From NCBI GenBank assembly GCA_963818645.1, contig CAWFTF010000022.1, forward strand, positions 1 to 64,000: a DNA stretch of 64,000 nucleotides, written 5' to 3'. The DNA is from Gp6-AA40 sp963818645. GTDB taxonomy: Bacteria > Acidobacteriota > Vicinamibacteria > Vicinamibacterales > UBA2999. Positions 20,218 through 28,818 of the stretch are shown piece after piece. The position numbers and the translations under genes were made by a program. Under the pieces are notes generated by a model. That model saw only the letters and a list, made by a program, of their open reading frames with translations. It did no database searches and had not been told where the DNA came from. Numbering within the stretch: the first letter of the stretch is position 1; the number at the start of each line of letters is the position of its first letter.

Positions 20218-21779
20218 CCGCGCAGACCCTCTTTTCGCGCCAGAGCCTTCCAGCTCCGCTCCGTCGAGGGCGCGGCCGATAGATTGCCGCCCGAGGCCCA
20301 CTGGCGTCCTCTCACTTCATTCGACGCCGGCAACCCGGTGGCAGCCGCAGACGCCTCAACCAGACATGCGGCGACTGCGGCGACCTCTTCGATGGACGGA
20401 TCGAGTCCGCCAAACGGCTCTCCAGCGCGCTGCTGCAAGAGCTCGTCCAAGGCATTTGTATGGAACCGAGCTTCGGCAAACTCGGGACGCGCAAGCAGCC
20501 ATCGTGAGAAAGGAAGGGTCGAGCGAACGCCGCTGATGTCGTACTCATCGAGCGCACGCCGCAGACGGGCCGTCGCCTGCGATCGATTCTCACCCCAGGC
20601 GATCACTTTCGAAAGCAGGGAATCATAAAAGATGGGGATTTCACTGCCCTGTTCAACCCAGCCGTCGTTGCGAATGCCCGGACCTTCGGGAGTGCGCAGG
20701 GCAACGATGCGGCCGGGTGATGGCAGGAAGCCAGCATCAGGGTCCTCTGCGTAGACCCGACATTCGATGGCGTGCCCCTTGGGCGTGAGTGTGTCGAGAG
20801 ACGAGAGCGTCAGCCGCTCACCGTTGGCAATGCGAATCTGCCAGTGCACGATGTCAACACCCGCAACCATCTCGGTCACGGGGTGCTCGACCTGGAGCCG
20901 AGCGTTCACCTCGAGAAAGTAGAAGCCACCCTCGGCGTCGACGAGGAACTCGACGGTGCCAGCATTGGTATAGCCGGCCGCTTTCGCCACGGCGACTGCG
21001 GCGTCGGCCAATCGCGATCGCAAACGGGCATCAGCAACAGGCGACGGTGATTCCTCGAACACTTTCTGATGCCGACGCTGGATCGAACACTCGCGCTCGA
21101 CGAAAGGCACGACAGTGCCGTGATGGTCAGCAAGAATCTGAATCTCGAGGTGACGCGGACGCTGCACGCAGCGCTCGATGTAGACGGACGAGTCGCCAAA
21201 TGCTGACCCGGCTTCTGATCGAGCCATTCGCACCGCGCCTTGAAGATCCGCAGCGCTCGCGACGACCCGCATCCCTTTGCCACCACCACCAGCCACAGCC
21301 TTGATGAGAACCGGGTAGCCGATACGCTGCGCCGCTCGAGCGATGTCTGCATCAGCCACATCGAGACCGAACGACTCGTCCGTTCCAGGCACGACCGGGA
21401 CACCGGCTGAGGCCGCGATCTGTCGTGCGGTCGTCTTGCTGCCTACGCGCGCGACCGCTTCAGGCGTCGGACCGATGAACGTGAGCGTCGCGTCGCGACA
21501 CGCGCTGGCGAAGTCTTCGTTCTCGGAAAGAAATCCGTAACCAGGATGCACAGCGTCCGCGCCCGTGGCGCGCGCCGCGTCGATGATTCGATCGATGCGA
21601 AGGTAGCTGTCTGACGGAGCGTTCCCGCCGATGGCGACGGCTTCGTCGGCCATGCGGACGTGACGCGCGGTGCGATCGCACTCGGAGAAGACCGCCACCG
21701 ACCCGAGGCCGAGCTCACGGCACGCGCGAACGACGCGTACCGCGATCTCACCTCGGTTGGCGACCAGGATCTTGTGCAA
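20214..21779 (-). CDS. accC: Biotin carboxylase subunit of acetyl-/propionyl-CoA carboxylase
   Basis: 521 residues. Begins MHKILVANRGEIAVRVVRAC, the standard biotin carboxylase N-terminus, with ATP-grasp glycine loop AVAGGGGKGMRVV near 165, EVNARLQVEHPVTE, and a biotin-carboxylase C-terminal domain. It uses ATP and bicarbonate to carboxylate biotin on the carrier encoded next. The carboxyltransferase two genes upstream is of the propionyl/methylmalonyl type, so the complex probably makes methylmalonyl-CoA or handles branched acyl-CoAs rather than serving only fatty-acid synthesis; this is inference. The symbol is generic. Confidence 0.93.
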   Translation of the reverse strand: MHKILVANRGEIAVRVVRACRELGLGSVAVFSECDRTARHVRMADEAVAIGGNAPSDSYLRIDRIIDAARATGADAVHPGYGFLSENEDFASACRDATLTFIGPTPEAVARVGSKTTARQIAASAGVPVVPGTDESFGLDVADADIARAAQRIGYPVLIKAVAGGGGKGMRVVASAADLQGAVRMARSEAGSAFGDSSVYIERCVQRPRHLEIQILADHHGTVVPFVERECSIQRRHQKVFEESPSPVADARLRSRLADAAVAVAKAAGYTNAGTVEFLVDAEGGFYFLEVNARLQVEHPVTEMVAGVDIVHWQIRIANGERLTLSSLDTLTPKGHAIECRVYAEDPDAGFLPSPGRIVALRTPEGPGIRNDGWVEQGSEIPIFYDSLLSKVIAWGENRSQATARLRRALDEYDISGVRSTLPFSRWLLARPEFAEARFHTNALDELLQQRAGEPFGGLDPSIEEVAAVAACLVEASAAATGLPASNEVRGRQWASGGNLSAAPSTERSWKALARKEGLRG

Positions 21780-21797
21780 GATCCCGGTGATTGTACC

Positions 21798-22514
21798 TTA
21801 GGCATTTGCGCTGACCGGTGACCGGTGATCGACGAATGGCATGTCGATCCCGGCCAGACTTTCAACGACGCCCGCCACATCGATCGCGTTGTGCACGCGA
21901 ACCGACGCGCCCGGATCCTCACCGGTCCTGTCACGGTCGAGCCACACGTGCCTCACACCGAGCGCCCGCGCCGGTGCGATGTCGTGGTACCAGCTGTTGG
22001 CCACGTGCACCCAATTCGACTTGCTGACTCCAGTCAGCCGCTCGAATCCGCTGAAGTGCCACCGCTCTGGCTTGTACCCTCGAACGCGCTCAGCCGTGAG
22101 GACGAAATCGAAGGGTGCCGTGAACAGACGGTGAGTGGTCCAGAACAGATCCTCATCGCAATTGGTCAGCACCGCGAGTCGGTACCCGTTCGCACGCAGC
22201 TTCGCCAGCATCACCTCGACATCGTCGAACAGCCGCATCGACGCCCACCCAGCCATCAGGATGTTTCGAGCATCCCGAGACGACAGGTGAATGCCGCAGT
22301 CGGCCGCCGCGCGCCCGAGCGCGGTGACGAGTACGTCCTTGTAGGACCGATGCGGGTAATCACGCTCGACGAGGCGCTCGTGGGCGTGATACGCCCGTAT
22401 CACGTCCGTCGAGGTATGACTTCCCAGCGGACCGAGCACCTCGGCAAACCACGCATGCCAGTCGACAAGCGTTCCGAAACAGTCAAAGCTGACCCACCGA
22501 TTGCTGAACGACAC
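21798..22514 (-). CDS. HAD-superfamily hydrolase, haloacid dehalogenase type II-like
   Basis: 238 residues from GTG at 22514, chosen because AGGAGG lies 6-7 nt upstream; an ATG at 22553 would begin inside a terminator hairpin. Motif I is FDCFGTLVD (Asp11, usual nucleophile), motif II is around VLTNCDED, and later KPERWHF and VHVANSWYHD fit the type II haloacid dehalogenase group. Substrates range from 2-haloacids to phosphorylated metabolites. The last residues (DHRSPVSANA) are encoded by a short heptamer repeat. Confidence 0.85.
   Translation of the reverse strand: MSFSNRWVSFDCFGTLVDWHAWFAEVLGPLGSHTSTDVIRAYHAHERLVERDYPHRSYKDVLVTALGRAAADCGIHLSSRDARNILMAGWASMRLFDDVEVMLAKLRANGYRLAVLTNCDEDLFWTTHRLFTAPFDFVLTAERVRGYKPERWHFSGFERLTGVSKSNWVHVANSWYHDIAPARALGVRHVWLDRDRTGEDPGASVRVHNAIDVAGVVESLAGIDMPFVDHRSPVSANA
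21810..21830. repeat. Short heptamer repeat, GGTGACC type
   Basis: Three units GCTGACC, GGTGACC, GGTGATC in the last codons of the HAD gene, near the biotin carboxylase start. Confidence 0.75.
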
Positions 22515-22530
22515 GACGAACCTCCTCGTT

Positions 22531-22574
22531 ACAAAAAGCAAAAGGGCCATCACCCTGCTCGGATGATGGCCCTT
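22531..22574 (-). terminator. Intrinsic terminator or attenuator upstream of the HAD gene
   Basis: On the minus strand an 11-bp stem (arms 22564-22574 and 22542-22552, AAGGGCCATCA/TGATGGCCCTT) is followed at once by TTTTGCTTTTTG, the form of a rho-independent terminator. It lies 17 nt before the AGGAGG and GTG of the HAD gene, so it either ends the carboxyltransferase transcript or attenuates the HAD gene. The 262 bp between it and the heptamer repeat at 22837 hold no gene I can defend. Confidence 0.7.
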
Positions 22575-22836
22575 CGAAATCTCGAAGAAGGTATTGGTCC
22601 TACATCATCCGAACGAACCTGGCGGGGCCAGATCGACCCAGCCGTCCGCCTTCGCAATGCGCGAAGCATCTACGCTGGTGAACAGCGCGGCTGGCGGTTG
22701 CGGGCACGAGAAATTGGTGGCGGTCGAATTCACAAGTCGCTCCGAAATGATGTGTTGCATATGATAACGCCATTCCTGGAGAAACCGAACAGGATTCCTG
22801 TCGCCGTTATTTCTGAGCTGGAAGGACGTAGCCGAG

Positions 22837-22864
22837 CCCCGAATCCCGAGTCCCGGGTCTCGAT
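22837..22864. repeat. Heptamer repeat, TCCCGAG type
   Basis: Four units CCCCGAA, TCCCGAG, TCCCGGG, TCTCGAT just beyond the stop codon of the carboxyltransferase gene. Same unit family as the repeat in the ABC-F gene at 43503. Confidence 0.85.
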
Positions 22865-22869
22865 CCCGC

Positions 22870-24426
22870 CTACAGCGGAATGTTCCCGTGCTTCTTCGGC
22901 GGATTTCGATCGCGCTTGGTGTCGAGCGCAGCGAGCGCCGCGATGAGTTTCTTGCGGGTGTGCCTGGGCTCGATCACTTCATCGATGAACCCTCGTTGCG
23001 CGGCGATGTAGGGATTCGCAAACTTCTCTCGATACTCCGCCGCGCGCGCCGCGCGCACGGCGTCCACGTCCTTCGCGGACTCGAGCTCACGCCGGTAGAG
23101 GATGTTGACCGCGCCCTCGGCGCCCATCACCGCAATCTCCGCGCTCGGCCACGCAAAATTCGCGTCGGCGCGAATGTGCTTGCTCGACATCACGCAGTAC
23201 GCGCCGCCGTACGCCTTGCGCGTAATGACGGTGAGCTTCGGGACAGTCGCTTCGGCAAATGCGAAGAGCAGCTTGGCCCCATGGCGGATAATGCCGCCCC
23301 ACTCCTGCACGGTGCCGGGAAGGAACCCGGGCACGTCTTCGAACGTGACGAGCGGGATATTGAACGCGTCGCAGAAACGAACGAAGCGTGCCGCCTTCAC
23401 GGAGGCATCGATATCGAGCGTGCCCGCAAGGTGCGCGGGCTGGTTTGCGACGACACCAACCGGACGTCCCGCCAGCCGCGCAAAGCCCACGACGACGTTC
23501 CTGGCGAAATGCTCGTGCACTTCGAGCAACCGGCCATCGTCCACGACGGCGTAGATGACGTCGAGCATGTTGTAGGCCTGATTCGGCGACGTCGGCACGA
23601 CACGATCGAGTGACTCGTCTTCGCGGTCAGATGGATCGGATGTGTCGCGTCGAGGGGGATCGTCGACGTTGTTAGCCGGAAGAAACGACAACAGATCGCG
23701 GATCAACTGAATCGCCGCTTCATCGTCTTCGGCGGCGAAGTGCGCGACGCCGCTCTTCTCGTTGTGGGTCAGCGCGCCGCCGAGTTCCTCTTTCGTGACC
23801 TGTTCATGCGTGACCGTCCGGATCACGTCTGGTCCGGTCACGAACATGTAGCTCGTGCCCTTCACCATGACGGTGAAGTCGGTGATCGCAGGAGAGTAGA
23901 CGGCGCCCCCTGCGCATGGCCCCATGATGGCCGAGATCTGGGGAACCACACCCGACGCGAGCGTGTTGCGCAGAAAGATGTCCGCGTATCCGCCGAGCGA
24001 CAGCACGCCTTCCTGAATGCGCGCGCCGCCGGAGTCGTTCAGGCCGACGACGGGTGCTCCCATCTTCATAGCGAGGTCCATGATCTTGACGATCTTGGCC
24101 GCGTTGGTTTCGGAGAGCGATCCGCCGAAGACGGTGAAGTCCTGCGCGAAGGCGTAGACGAGGCGGCCATCGACGCGGCCGTGTCCGGAGACGACGCCGT
24201 CGCCGGGAATGATCTGATCGGCCATGCCGAAATCGCGGCAACGGTGCGTGACGAACGCGTCGGTCTCTTCGAAGCTGTCTGGATCGAACAGGAGGGTGAT
24301 GCGTTCGCGGGCCGTCAGCTTGCCCGCCTCGCGGTGTCGGCGAAGGCGATCTTCGCCTCCGCCGGATTCGGACTGGCGGCGCATGTCCGCCAGCCGCCCC
24401 AGCGGATTCGGTTTGTCCGGCGTCAC
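22870..24426 (-). CDS. Acyl-CoA carboxylase carboxyltransferase (propionyl-CoA carboxylase beta type)
   Basis: 518 residues from GTG at 24426, which overlaps the preceding stop codon (GTGA). Typical crotonase-fold carboxyltransferase sequence: GKLTARERITLLFDPDSFEE, the oxyanion-hole region GGARIQEGVLSLGGY, GPCAGGAVYSPAITDF, and in the C half ITRKAYGGAYCVMSSKHI. The family transfers carboxyl from biotin to propionyl-CoA or a related acyl-CoA. With accC and the carrier gene downstream it completes a three-chain carboxylase. Confidence 0.93.
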   Translation of the reverse strand: MTPDKPNPLGRLADMRRQSESGGGEDRLRRHREAGKLTARERITLLFDPDSFEETDAFVTHRCRDFGMADQIIPGDGVVSGHGRVDGRLVYAFAQDFTVFGGSLSETNAAKIVKIMDLAMKMGAPVVGLNDSGGARIQEGVLSLGGYADIFLRNTLASGVVPQISAIMGPCAGGAVYSPAITDFTVMVKGTSYMFVTGPDVIRTVTHEQVTKEELGGALTHNEKSGVAHFAAEDDEAAIQLIRDLLSFLPANNVDDPPRRDTSDPSDREDESLDRVVPTSPNQAYNMLDVIYAVVDDGRLLEVHEHFARNVVVGFARLAGRPVGVVANQPAHLAGTLDIDASVKAARFVRFCDAFNIPLVTFEDVPGFLPGTVQEWGGIIRHGAKLLFAFAEATVPKLTVITRKAYGGAYCVMSSKHIRADANFAWPSAEIAVMGAEGAVNILYRRELESAKDVDAVRAARAAEYREKFANPYIAAQRGFIDEVIEPRHTRKKLIAALAALDTKRDRNPPKKHGNIPL

Positions 24427-25076
24427 ACCTTGGCTGCCTGGGCCTTCTCCCAGTCCTTCAGGAACCGCTCGAGTCCGATGTCGGTCAGCGGATGCTTGAA
24501 GCACTGCTCGATCACTGCCGCGGGCACAGTGACGACGTCGGCGCCCATACGTGCCGCTTCCACAACGTGGATCGGGTGACGCACGCTGGCTACGAGCACT
24601 TCAGTCGGGAACTCGAAGTTGTCGAAGATCTCGACGATTTCGCGAACCAGGTTCATCCCGGTCGTGCCGATGTCATCGAGGCGACCCACGAACGGGCTCA
24701 CGTAACTGGCTCCGGCTTTTGCCGCCAGCCATGCCTGCGTGGCCGAAAAGATCAACGTGACATTGACGCGGATACCACTCGACGCCAGCGTCTTGCACGC
24801 CTTGACGCCCTCTTTCGTGAACGGCACTTTCACGACGATGTGCTCGTCGATCCCGGCGAGACTTCTTCCTTCGCTGATCATGCCGGTGGCGTCAGTCGCG
24901 ACGACTTCCGCACTCACCGGTCCCTGAACCGTCTTGCAGATCTGCTTGAGGATCTGACGATAGTCACCGGATTCCTTCGCGAGCAACGACGGGTTGGTCG
25001 TCACGCCGTCGAGAATCCCGATCGCCGCGAGCGTTTCGATTTCCTTGAGATTGCCTGTATCGACGAAAAGCTTCAT
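24423..25076 (-). CDS. fsa: Transaldolase-like / fructose-6-phosphate aldolase
   Basis: 217 residues, the length of the short transaldolase/FSA subfamily. Begins MKLFVDTGNLKEIETL, with TTNPSLLAKE, the Schiff-base lysine K83 in HIVVKVPFT, and NVTLIFSATQAWLAAKAGA. It either transfers dihydroxyacetone units in the pentose phosphate pathway or cleaves fructose-6-phosphate; sequence alone does not decide. It overlaps the carboxyltransferase start by 4 bp, an unusual pairing of sugar and acyl-CoA metabolism. Confidence 0.9.
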   Translation of the reverse strand: MKLFVDTGNLKEIETLAAIGILDGVTTNPSLLAKESGDYRQILKQICKTVQGPVSAEVVATDATGMISEGRSLAGIDEHIVVKVPFTKEGVKACKTLASSGIRVNVTLIFSATQAWLAAKAGASYVSPFVGRLDDIGTTGMNLVREIVEIFDNFEFPTEVLVASVRHPIHVVEAARMGADVVTVPAAVIEQCFKHPLTDIGLERFLKDWEKAQAAKV

Positions 25077-25134
25077 GCCAATGCTCCGAAGTCAGTGTGT
25101 CACCGGCGGCTGCTGGAGGCAAGGCCATCCAAAC

Positions 25135-25219
25135 AACTCCCAACCCCCAACTACCAACTCCCAAAATGACGAATAAATCGAACCTTGGGAGTTGGGAATT
25201 GGAAGTTGGGAGTTTGTCA
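25135..25219. repeat. Heptamer inverted repeat, TTGGGAG type
   Basis: Left arm AACTCCC, AACCCCC, AACTACC, AACTCCC (25135-25162); right arm TTGGGAG, TTGGGAA, TTGGAAG, TTGGGAG (25185-25212). The transcript would form a hairpin of about 28 bp with a 22-nt loop between the dienelactone hydrolase and transaldolase genes. Confidence 0.95.
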
Positions 25220-25227
25220 GCTGAGAG

Positions 25228-26130
25228 CTACGTGGTAGCTCGAACGTACTTATTGAACCAATCAACCGTACGCTTCCACGCCTCGTCGGCAGCGGCCTTG
25301 TTGTAGCGCTGCGGCGTGGCGTCGTTGTTGAAACCGTGGACCGCGCCCGGATAGATGTGCCCTTCATGCGTGACGCCGGCAGTCTTCATCGCCTCGTCGT
25401 ACGCGGGCCATCCGTCGACCAGTCGCTTGTCCTCGCCCCCGTGATGCACGAGGACCGCAGCCTTGATCTTCGGCACGTCGGCAACCGGAGGCGCGCCGCC
25501 ATAGAACGGCACGGCAGCCTGCAGATCCGAACCCATGCGAACGGCAAGCGAGTTTGCGATGCCGCCGCCGAAGCAGAACCCGGTGACCCCGAGCCGGCCG
25601 GTGCTGTCAGGTCGCGACTTCAACCACACCGCCGCCGCGTACAGGTCCTCCGCCATCTTCGCGCGATCGACCTTCCCGAACAGCTCACCGCCCTTCTCGT
25701 CATCTCCCGGGTAGCCGCCGACTGAGGTCAGACCATCCGGCGCAAACGCCATGAAATTCTCGAGTGCGAGACGCCGTGCAACGTCTTCGATGTGCGGATT
25801 CAGTCCGCGGTTCTCGTGCACGACGAGAATGCTCGGGAGCTTGTTGCTGCCAGCGCTCGCCGGTCGCACGAGATACCCCTTGATGCTGCCGTTGCCGTTC
25901 GGCGAGGGTACGGTGGCGTACTCCGCCTTGAGGCGGGTGTCGGTCGGAGAGACCTGCTGTGCCGCCGCGTAGTTGGGCATCAACTGGTCCACGATGGCCG
26001 CGGCCGCGACAGTCGATACTGCCACTCTGTTCACGCGGCTCATGAAGGCCCTACGGTCGATCTCGCCGTGGATGTACTGGGTATAGGCTTCCACTGCCTC
26101 GGCAGGTATCTGTTGTTTCGTCTGCTCCAT
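25228..26130 (-). CDS. Dienelactone hydrolase family protein, probably exported
   Basis: 300 residues. Alpha/beta hydrolase with the dienelactone hydrolase triad C186 (GFCFGGG), D234 (GGEDKRL) and H265 (VHGFNN), plus E106 in VVHENRGL, which supports the nucleophilic Cys. An N-terminal extension (HGEIDRRAFMSRVNRVAVST then a hydrophobic stretch) resembles a twin-arginine-like export signal, although the RR pair is followed by AFMSRV. The family hydrolyses cyclic esters. Its stop lies about 9 bp from the heptamer repeat that separates it from fsa. Confidence 0.9.
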   Translation of the reverse strand: MEQTKQQIPAEAVEAYTQYIHGEIDRRAFMSRVNRVAVSTVAAAAIVDQLMPNYAAAQQVSPTDTRLKAEYATVPSPNGNGSIKGYLVRPASAGSNKLPSILVVHENRGLNPHIEDVARRLALENFMAFAPDGLTSVGGYPGDDEKGGELFGKVDRAKMAEDLYAAAVWLKSRPDSTGRLGVTGFCFGGGIANSLAVRMGSDLQAAVPFYGGAPPVADVPKIKAAVLVHHGGEDKRLVDGWPAYDEAMKTAGVTHEGHIYPGAVHGFNNDATPQRYNKAAADEAWKRTVDWFNKYVRATT

Positions 26131-26312
26131 GGCCTCTGGCTCCTTTCGCAGATTTCCCTGATTAGATGGCGATTGAATGCGGCGAAGAATATCACTTCCG
26201 TGTTGCGGCAGCCGTCTTGCAACTTACGGCTGAGACACGCGTGTAGCGATCCGCCGGATCCCTGTTTTTGTCGTTACGGCGCCAGACCTGTAATCGCTTC
26301 ACCTCTTTTCCG

Positions 26313-27557
26313 ATGCCCACACTTCGACGACCTCGCTGGCCACGATCGGCGCGTCAGGCGAAGGGGCACGCCATCCTCGTGGCGGTCATGCTCTGGCTCA
26401 TGGCGGGGATCGTCAGCTTTACCGGGACGAGCGATCGTGGAATCGCCGGCCCGCTGAAGGGCGCGGACTTCGTGCACTTCTACACGCTCGGACATCTGGC
26501 CAGCTCGCATCGCGTCGCGCCGATGTACGACGCCGCGTTGCTCCATCGAGCTCAGGTGGAACTGATACCCGAATCGGCGCGCGAGATTTATCCACCGGTG
26601 TATCCACCGCAGGCCGCTGTGCTGTTCGCGCCGATGTCCGGACTCTCATACCAACGCGCGCTGTTGATCTGGAACCTGATCACGATCGCGGGGTACATGC
26701 TGATCGTGTGGAGCGTGTGGCGAGCAGTCGCCCACCGGCTGGCCGATCGAACGTTCTTCGTCGCCGCTGCCGCGGCCTTCCCGCCGTTCTGGAGTCTCAT
26801 CCTTCACGGTCAAATCACGATCATCCTGCTCGTGGCGTTCTGGGCCGGATGGCTCGCGCTCGAGCGACATCGCCATTGGCTGGCAGGCTTCGCGTTCGGA
26901 CTGCTTGCGATCAAGCCGCAGTTTGGCATCCCGCTGGCCATCGTCGTGCTCACGTGCGGGGAGTGGGCGATGCTTGCCGGGGCCATGACGTCCGTGATGG
27001 CGCAAGCCGCGGTAGTGTGGTTGATGCTTGGCTCGGAGGCATTCACAGCGTTCGCGGAGAGGATCCCGACGACGATCGCGTACGCGGATTTCTTGGAACC
27101 GAAGCCGTTCATGAGTCACTCGCTTCGAGCGCTGACGCGCCTCACGCCGAGCTGGATTGGTCTCCCGCTGTGGGTGGCGCTTGCCGCCATCGTGCTCGCG
27201 TACACCGTGCGCGCCTGGAAAAGCCCGGCGCCGATCCGGGTCCGCCTCGGGGTCGTCGTGCTCGCGTCGACGCTCGTCAATCCGCACGTAATCATTTACG
27301 ACCTCACGGTCCTGGCCCTGCCCCTGATCTGGTTCGGTTCGTACATGCAGGAACCTCCGAGACGAGACGGTGCCAGACCGTACTGGACCGCCGTCTACTG
27401 GCTGTTCGTGTTGACCTTCATGCCAACGGCTGCGGTCATCGGCCTGCAAGCCTCTGTCTTCGTCATGGTTGGCCTGCTCGTGCTCGTGGCCCGTGCGATC
27501 CAGGCCGACGCAATCACACACGCGCCCGCCACCATCGACAATCGAATCGCGGCGTAG
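26313..27557 (+). CDS. DUF2029 / glycosyltransferase family 87-like membrane protein
   Basis: 414 residues from the ATG at 26313 (MPTLRRPRWPRSARQ); an earlier TTG at 26268 is possible. About ten hydrophobic segments and the early loop DFVHFYTLGHLASSHRVAPMYD fit the GT87/DUF2029 family of polyprenol-linked GT-C mannosyl- or glycosyltransferases. It probably adds sugars to envelope glycans or lipids from a lipid-linked donor. The gene is divergent from the dienelactone hydrolase; donor and acceptor are unknown. Confidence 0.8.
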   Translation: MPTLRRPRWPRSARQAKGHAILVAVMLWLMAGIVSFTGTSDRGIAGPLKGADFVHFYTLGHLASSHRVAPMYDAALLHRAQVELIPESAREIYPPVYPPQAAVLFAPMSGLSYQRALLIWNLITIAGYMLIVWSVWRAVAHRLADRTFFVAAAAAFPPFWSLILHGQITIILLVAFWAGWLALERHRHWLAGFAFGLLAIKPQFGIPLAIVVLTCGEWAMLAGAMTSVMAQAAVVWLMLGSEAFTAFAERIPTTIAYADFLEPKPFMSHSLRALTRLTPSWIGLPLWVALAAIVLAYTVRAWKSPAPIRVRLGVVVLASTLVNPHVIIYDLTVLALPLIWFGSYMQEPPRRDGARPYWTAVYWLFVLTFMPTAAVIGLQASVFVMVGLLVLVARAIQADAITHAPATIDNRIAA

Positions 27558-27648
27558 GCCGAGTCTTCTGCGTAGGCACGGCCAGGGCGAGGTCTAAAGA
27601 ACAGGATCCGCCCTACGTCCGTCATCACCTGAATCTCGTCCAAAGGAC

Positions 27649-28314
27649 GTGATCAGTGGAACTTTTCCAGTCCCGGGCGCAATCACGTCGCAGATGCGCA
27701 ACGCGACGCATGCCACCGAAGAAGATCTCGCCGACTCCGTCCTGATGCGACGGACCGCCGCAGGCGACCGTGACGCGTTCACGACGATCTACCAACGTCA
27801 CCACGCGATGGTCTACCGCTTCGCCCGGCTGATGACGGGATCCAGCAGCGCTGCGGAAGACATCGTCCAGGAGGTCTTTCTCGTGCTCATGCGCGACGCC
27901 AGCCGCTACAATCCCGCCCGCGCGGCGTTGCCGAGTTATCTCTACGGCGTTGCCCGCCATCAGACTCGAAGGCGTCTTGCACGCGATCGTCAGTTCGTGG
28001 CGTTCGATGGTGGATGCGGCGATGCAGCGCCATACGTGACGGAAGACGATGTGACGGCGACGTTGGAGCGGCGGCAGGTACTGCAGCGCCTGCGTCGCGC
28101 GATTCTGTCCCTGCCGCGGAAGTATCGTGAAGTGATCGTCCTCTGCGATCTGCAGGACGTCAGCTACAACGACGCCGCTGCTGCCCTCGGATGCGCTGTG
28201 GGGACGATTCGCTCCCGGCTGCATCGCGCGAGGAACCTGCTCACGCAGAAGATGGGGGGCGCGATGTCGAGCGAAGACGACCATCAGCGAATGAGCATGA
28301 GGTGCGCAGTATGA
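27649..28314 (+). CDS. ECF-type RNA polymerase sigma factor
   Basis: 221 residues. Region 2 (FTTIYQRHHAMVYRFARLMTG, AEDIVQEVFLVLMRD) and region 4 (LPRKYREVIVLCDLQDVSYNDAAAALGCAVGTIRSRLHRARNLL) are clear. GTG at 27649 has AAAGGA 4-5 nt upstream; an ATG at 27694 is the alternative. The stop overlaps the next gene by 4 bp (ATGA), so the downstream membrane protein is probably its regulator. Confidence 0.93.
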   Translation: MISGTFPVPGAITSQMRNATHATEEDLADSVLMRRTAAGDRDAFTTIYQRHHAMVYRFARLMTGSSSAAEDIVQEVFLVLMRDASRYNPARAALPSYLYGVARHQTRRRLARDRQFVAFDGGCGDAAPYVTEDDVTATLERRQVLQRLRRAILSLPRKYREVIVLCDLQDVSYNDAAAALGCAVGTIRSRLHRARNLLTQKMGGAMSSEDDHQRMSMRCAV

Positions 28315-28778
28315 CGTCCACGCGACCCGAAGATTGCGGCCTGGCCGACGCGCTCGACGCGTTGCGTCGAGCGGAAGCGTGCATGGAGACGCCGCCTCGT
28401 GTCGAAGCTGCGGTGCTCGAGGCCTGGGATAAGGAGCACGCCCATCGAGCAGCGAGTCGTCCACGCAGTCTCTGGCGTGACGCGGCGACCGTGGCGGCGG
28501 CCATCACGATCGCGATCGGCCTCGCGCAGCTGGGCCAACAACTTCAGCGCGCGACGCAGCGTACGCCGGAGCGATCTCGAGACAGCGGAACGTTGCTCCT
28601 CGTCGGCGAACCAATTCTGCAGGGAGAGCCGGTTCGAATGGTCCGCATGCGCGTTCCGGCAGCGACGTTGACGGGGCTCGGCGTCCGTCCGGTCACAGGC
28701 ACTCCGGGCGAGCACGTCGATGTCGATGTGATCGTGGGCGAAGACGGCGTCGCGCGCGCGATTCGGGTTGGCAGGTGA
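28311..28778 (+). CDS. Membrane protein coupled to the ECF sigma gene, possible anti-sigma factor
   Basis: 155 residues. A cytoplasmic N-terminal part of about 58 residues (no zinc-binding HxxxCxxC) is followed by one membrane helix (DAATVAAAITIAIGLAQLG) and a small C-terminal domain (VDVDVIVGEDGVARAIRVGR) that resembles a TonB-C or energy-transducer-like fold. Its position, overlap with the sigma gene and topology suggest an anti-sigma factor. That role is inferred; no family is recognised. Confidence 0.65.
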   Translation: MTSTRPEDCGLADALDALRRAEACMETPPRVEAAVLEAWDKEHAHRAASRPRSLWRDAATVAAAITIAIGLAQLGQQLQRATQRTPERSRDSGTLLLVGEPILQGEPVRMVRMRVPAATLTGLGVRPVTGTPGEHVDVDVIVGEDGVARAIRVGR

Positions 28779-28818
28779 GCCAACACAACAGACAGTGATT
28801 CAACGGAGACGGACGGCC

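Noticed and set aside
22565..22946. Plus-strand open frame MMALRNLEEG... over the gap before the HAD gene
   Set aside because: Third-position GC looks lower than in neighbouring genes, it starts in a minus-strand terminator hairpin, runs through a heptamer repeat and ends inside the carboxyltransferase gene. I recognise no family.
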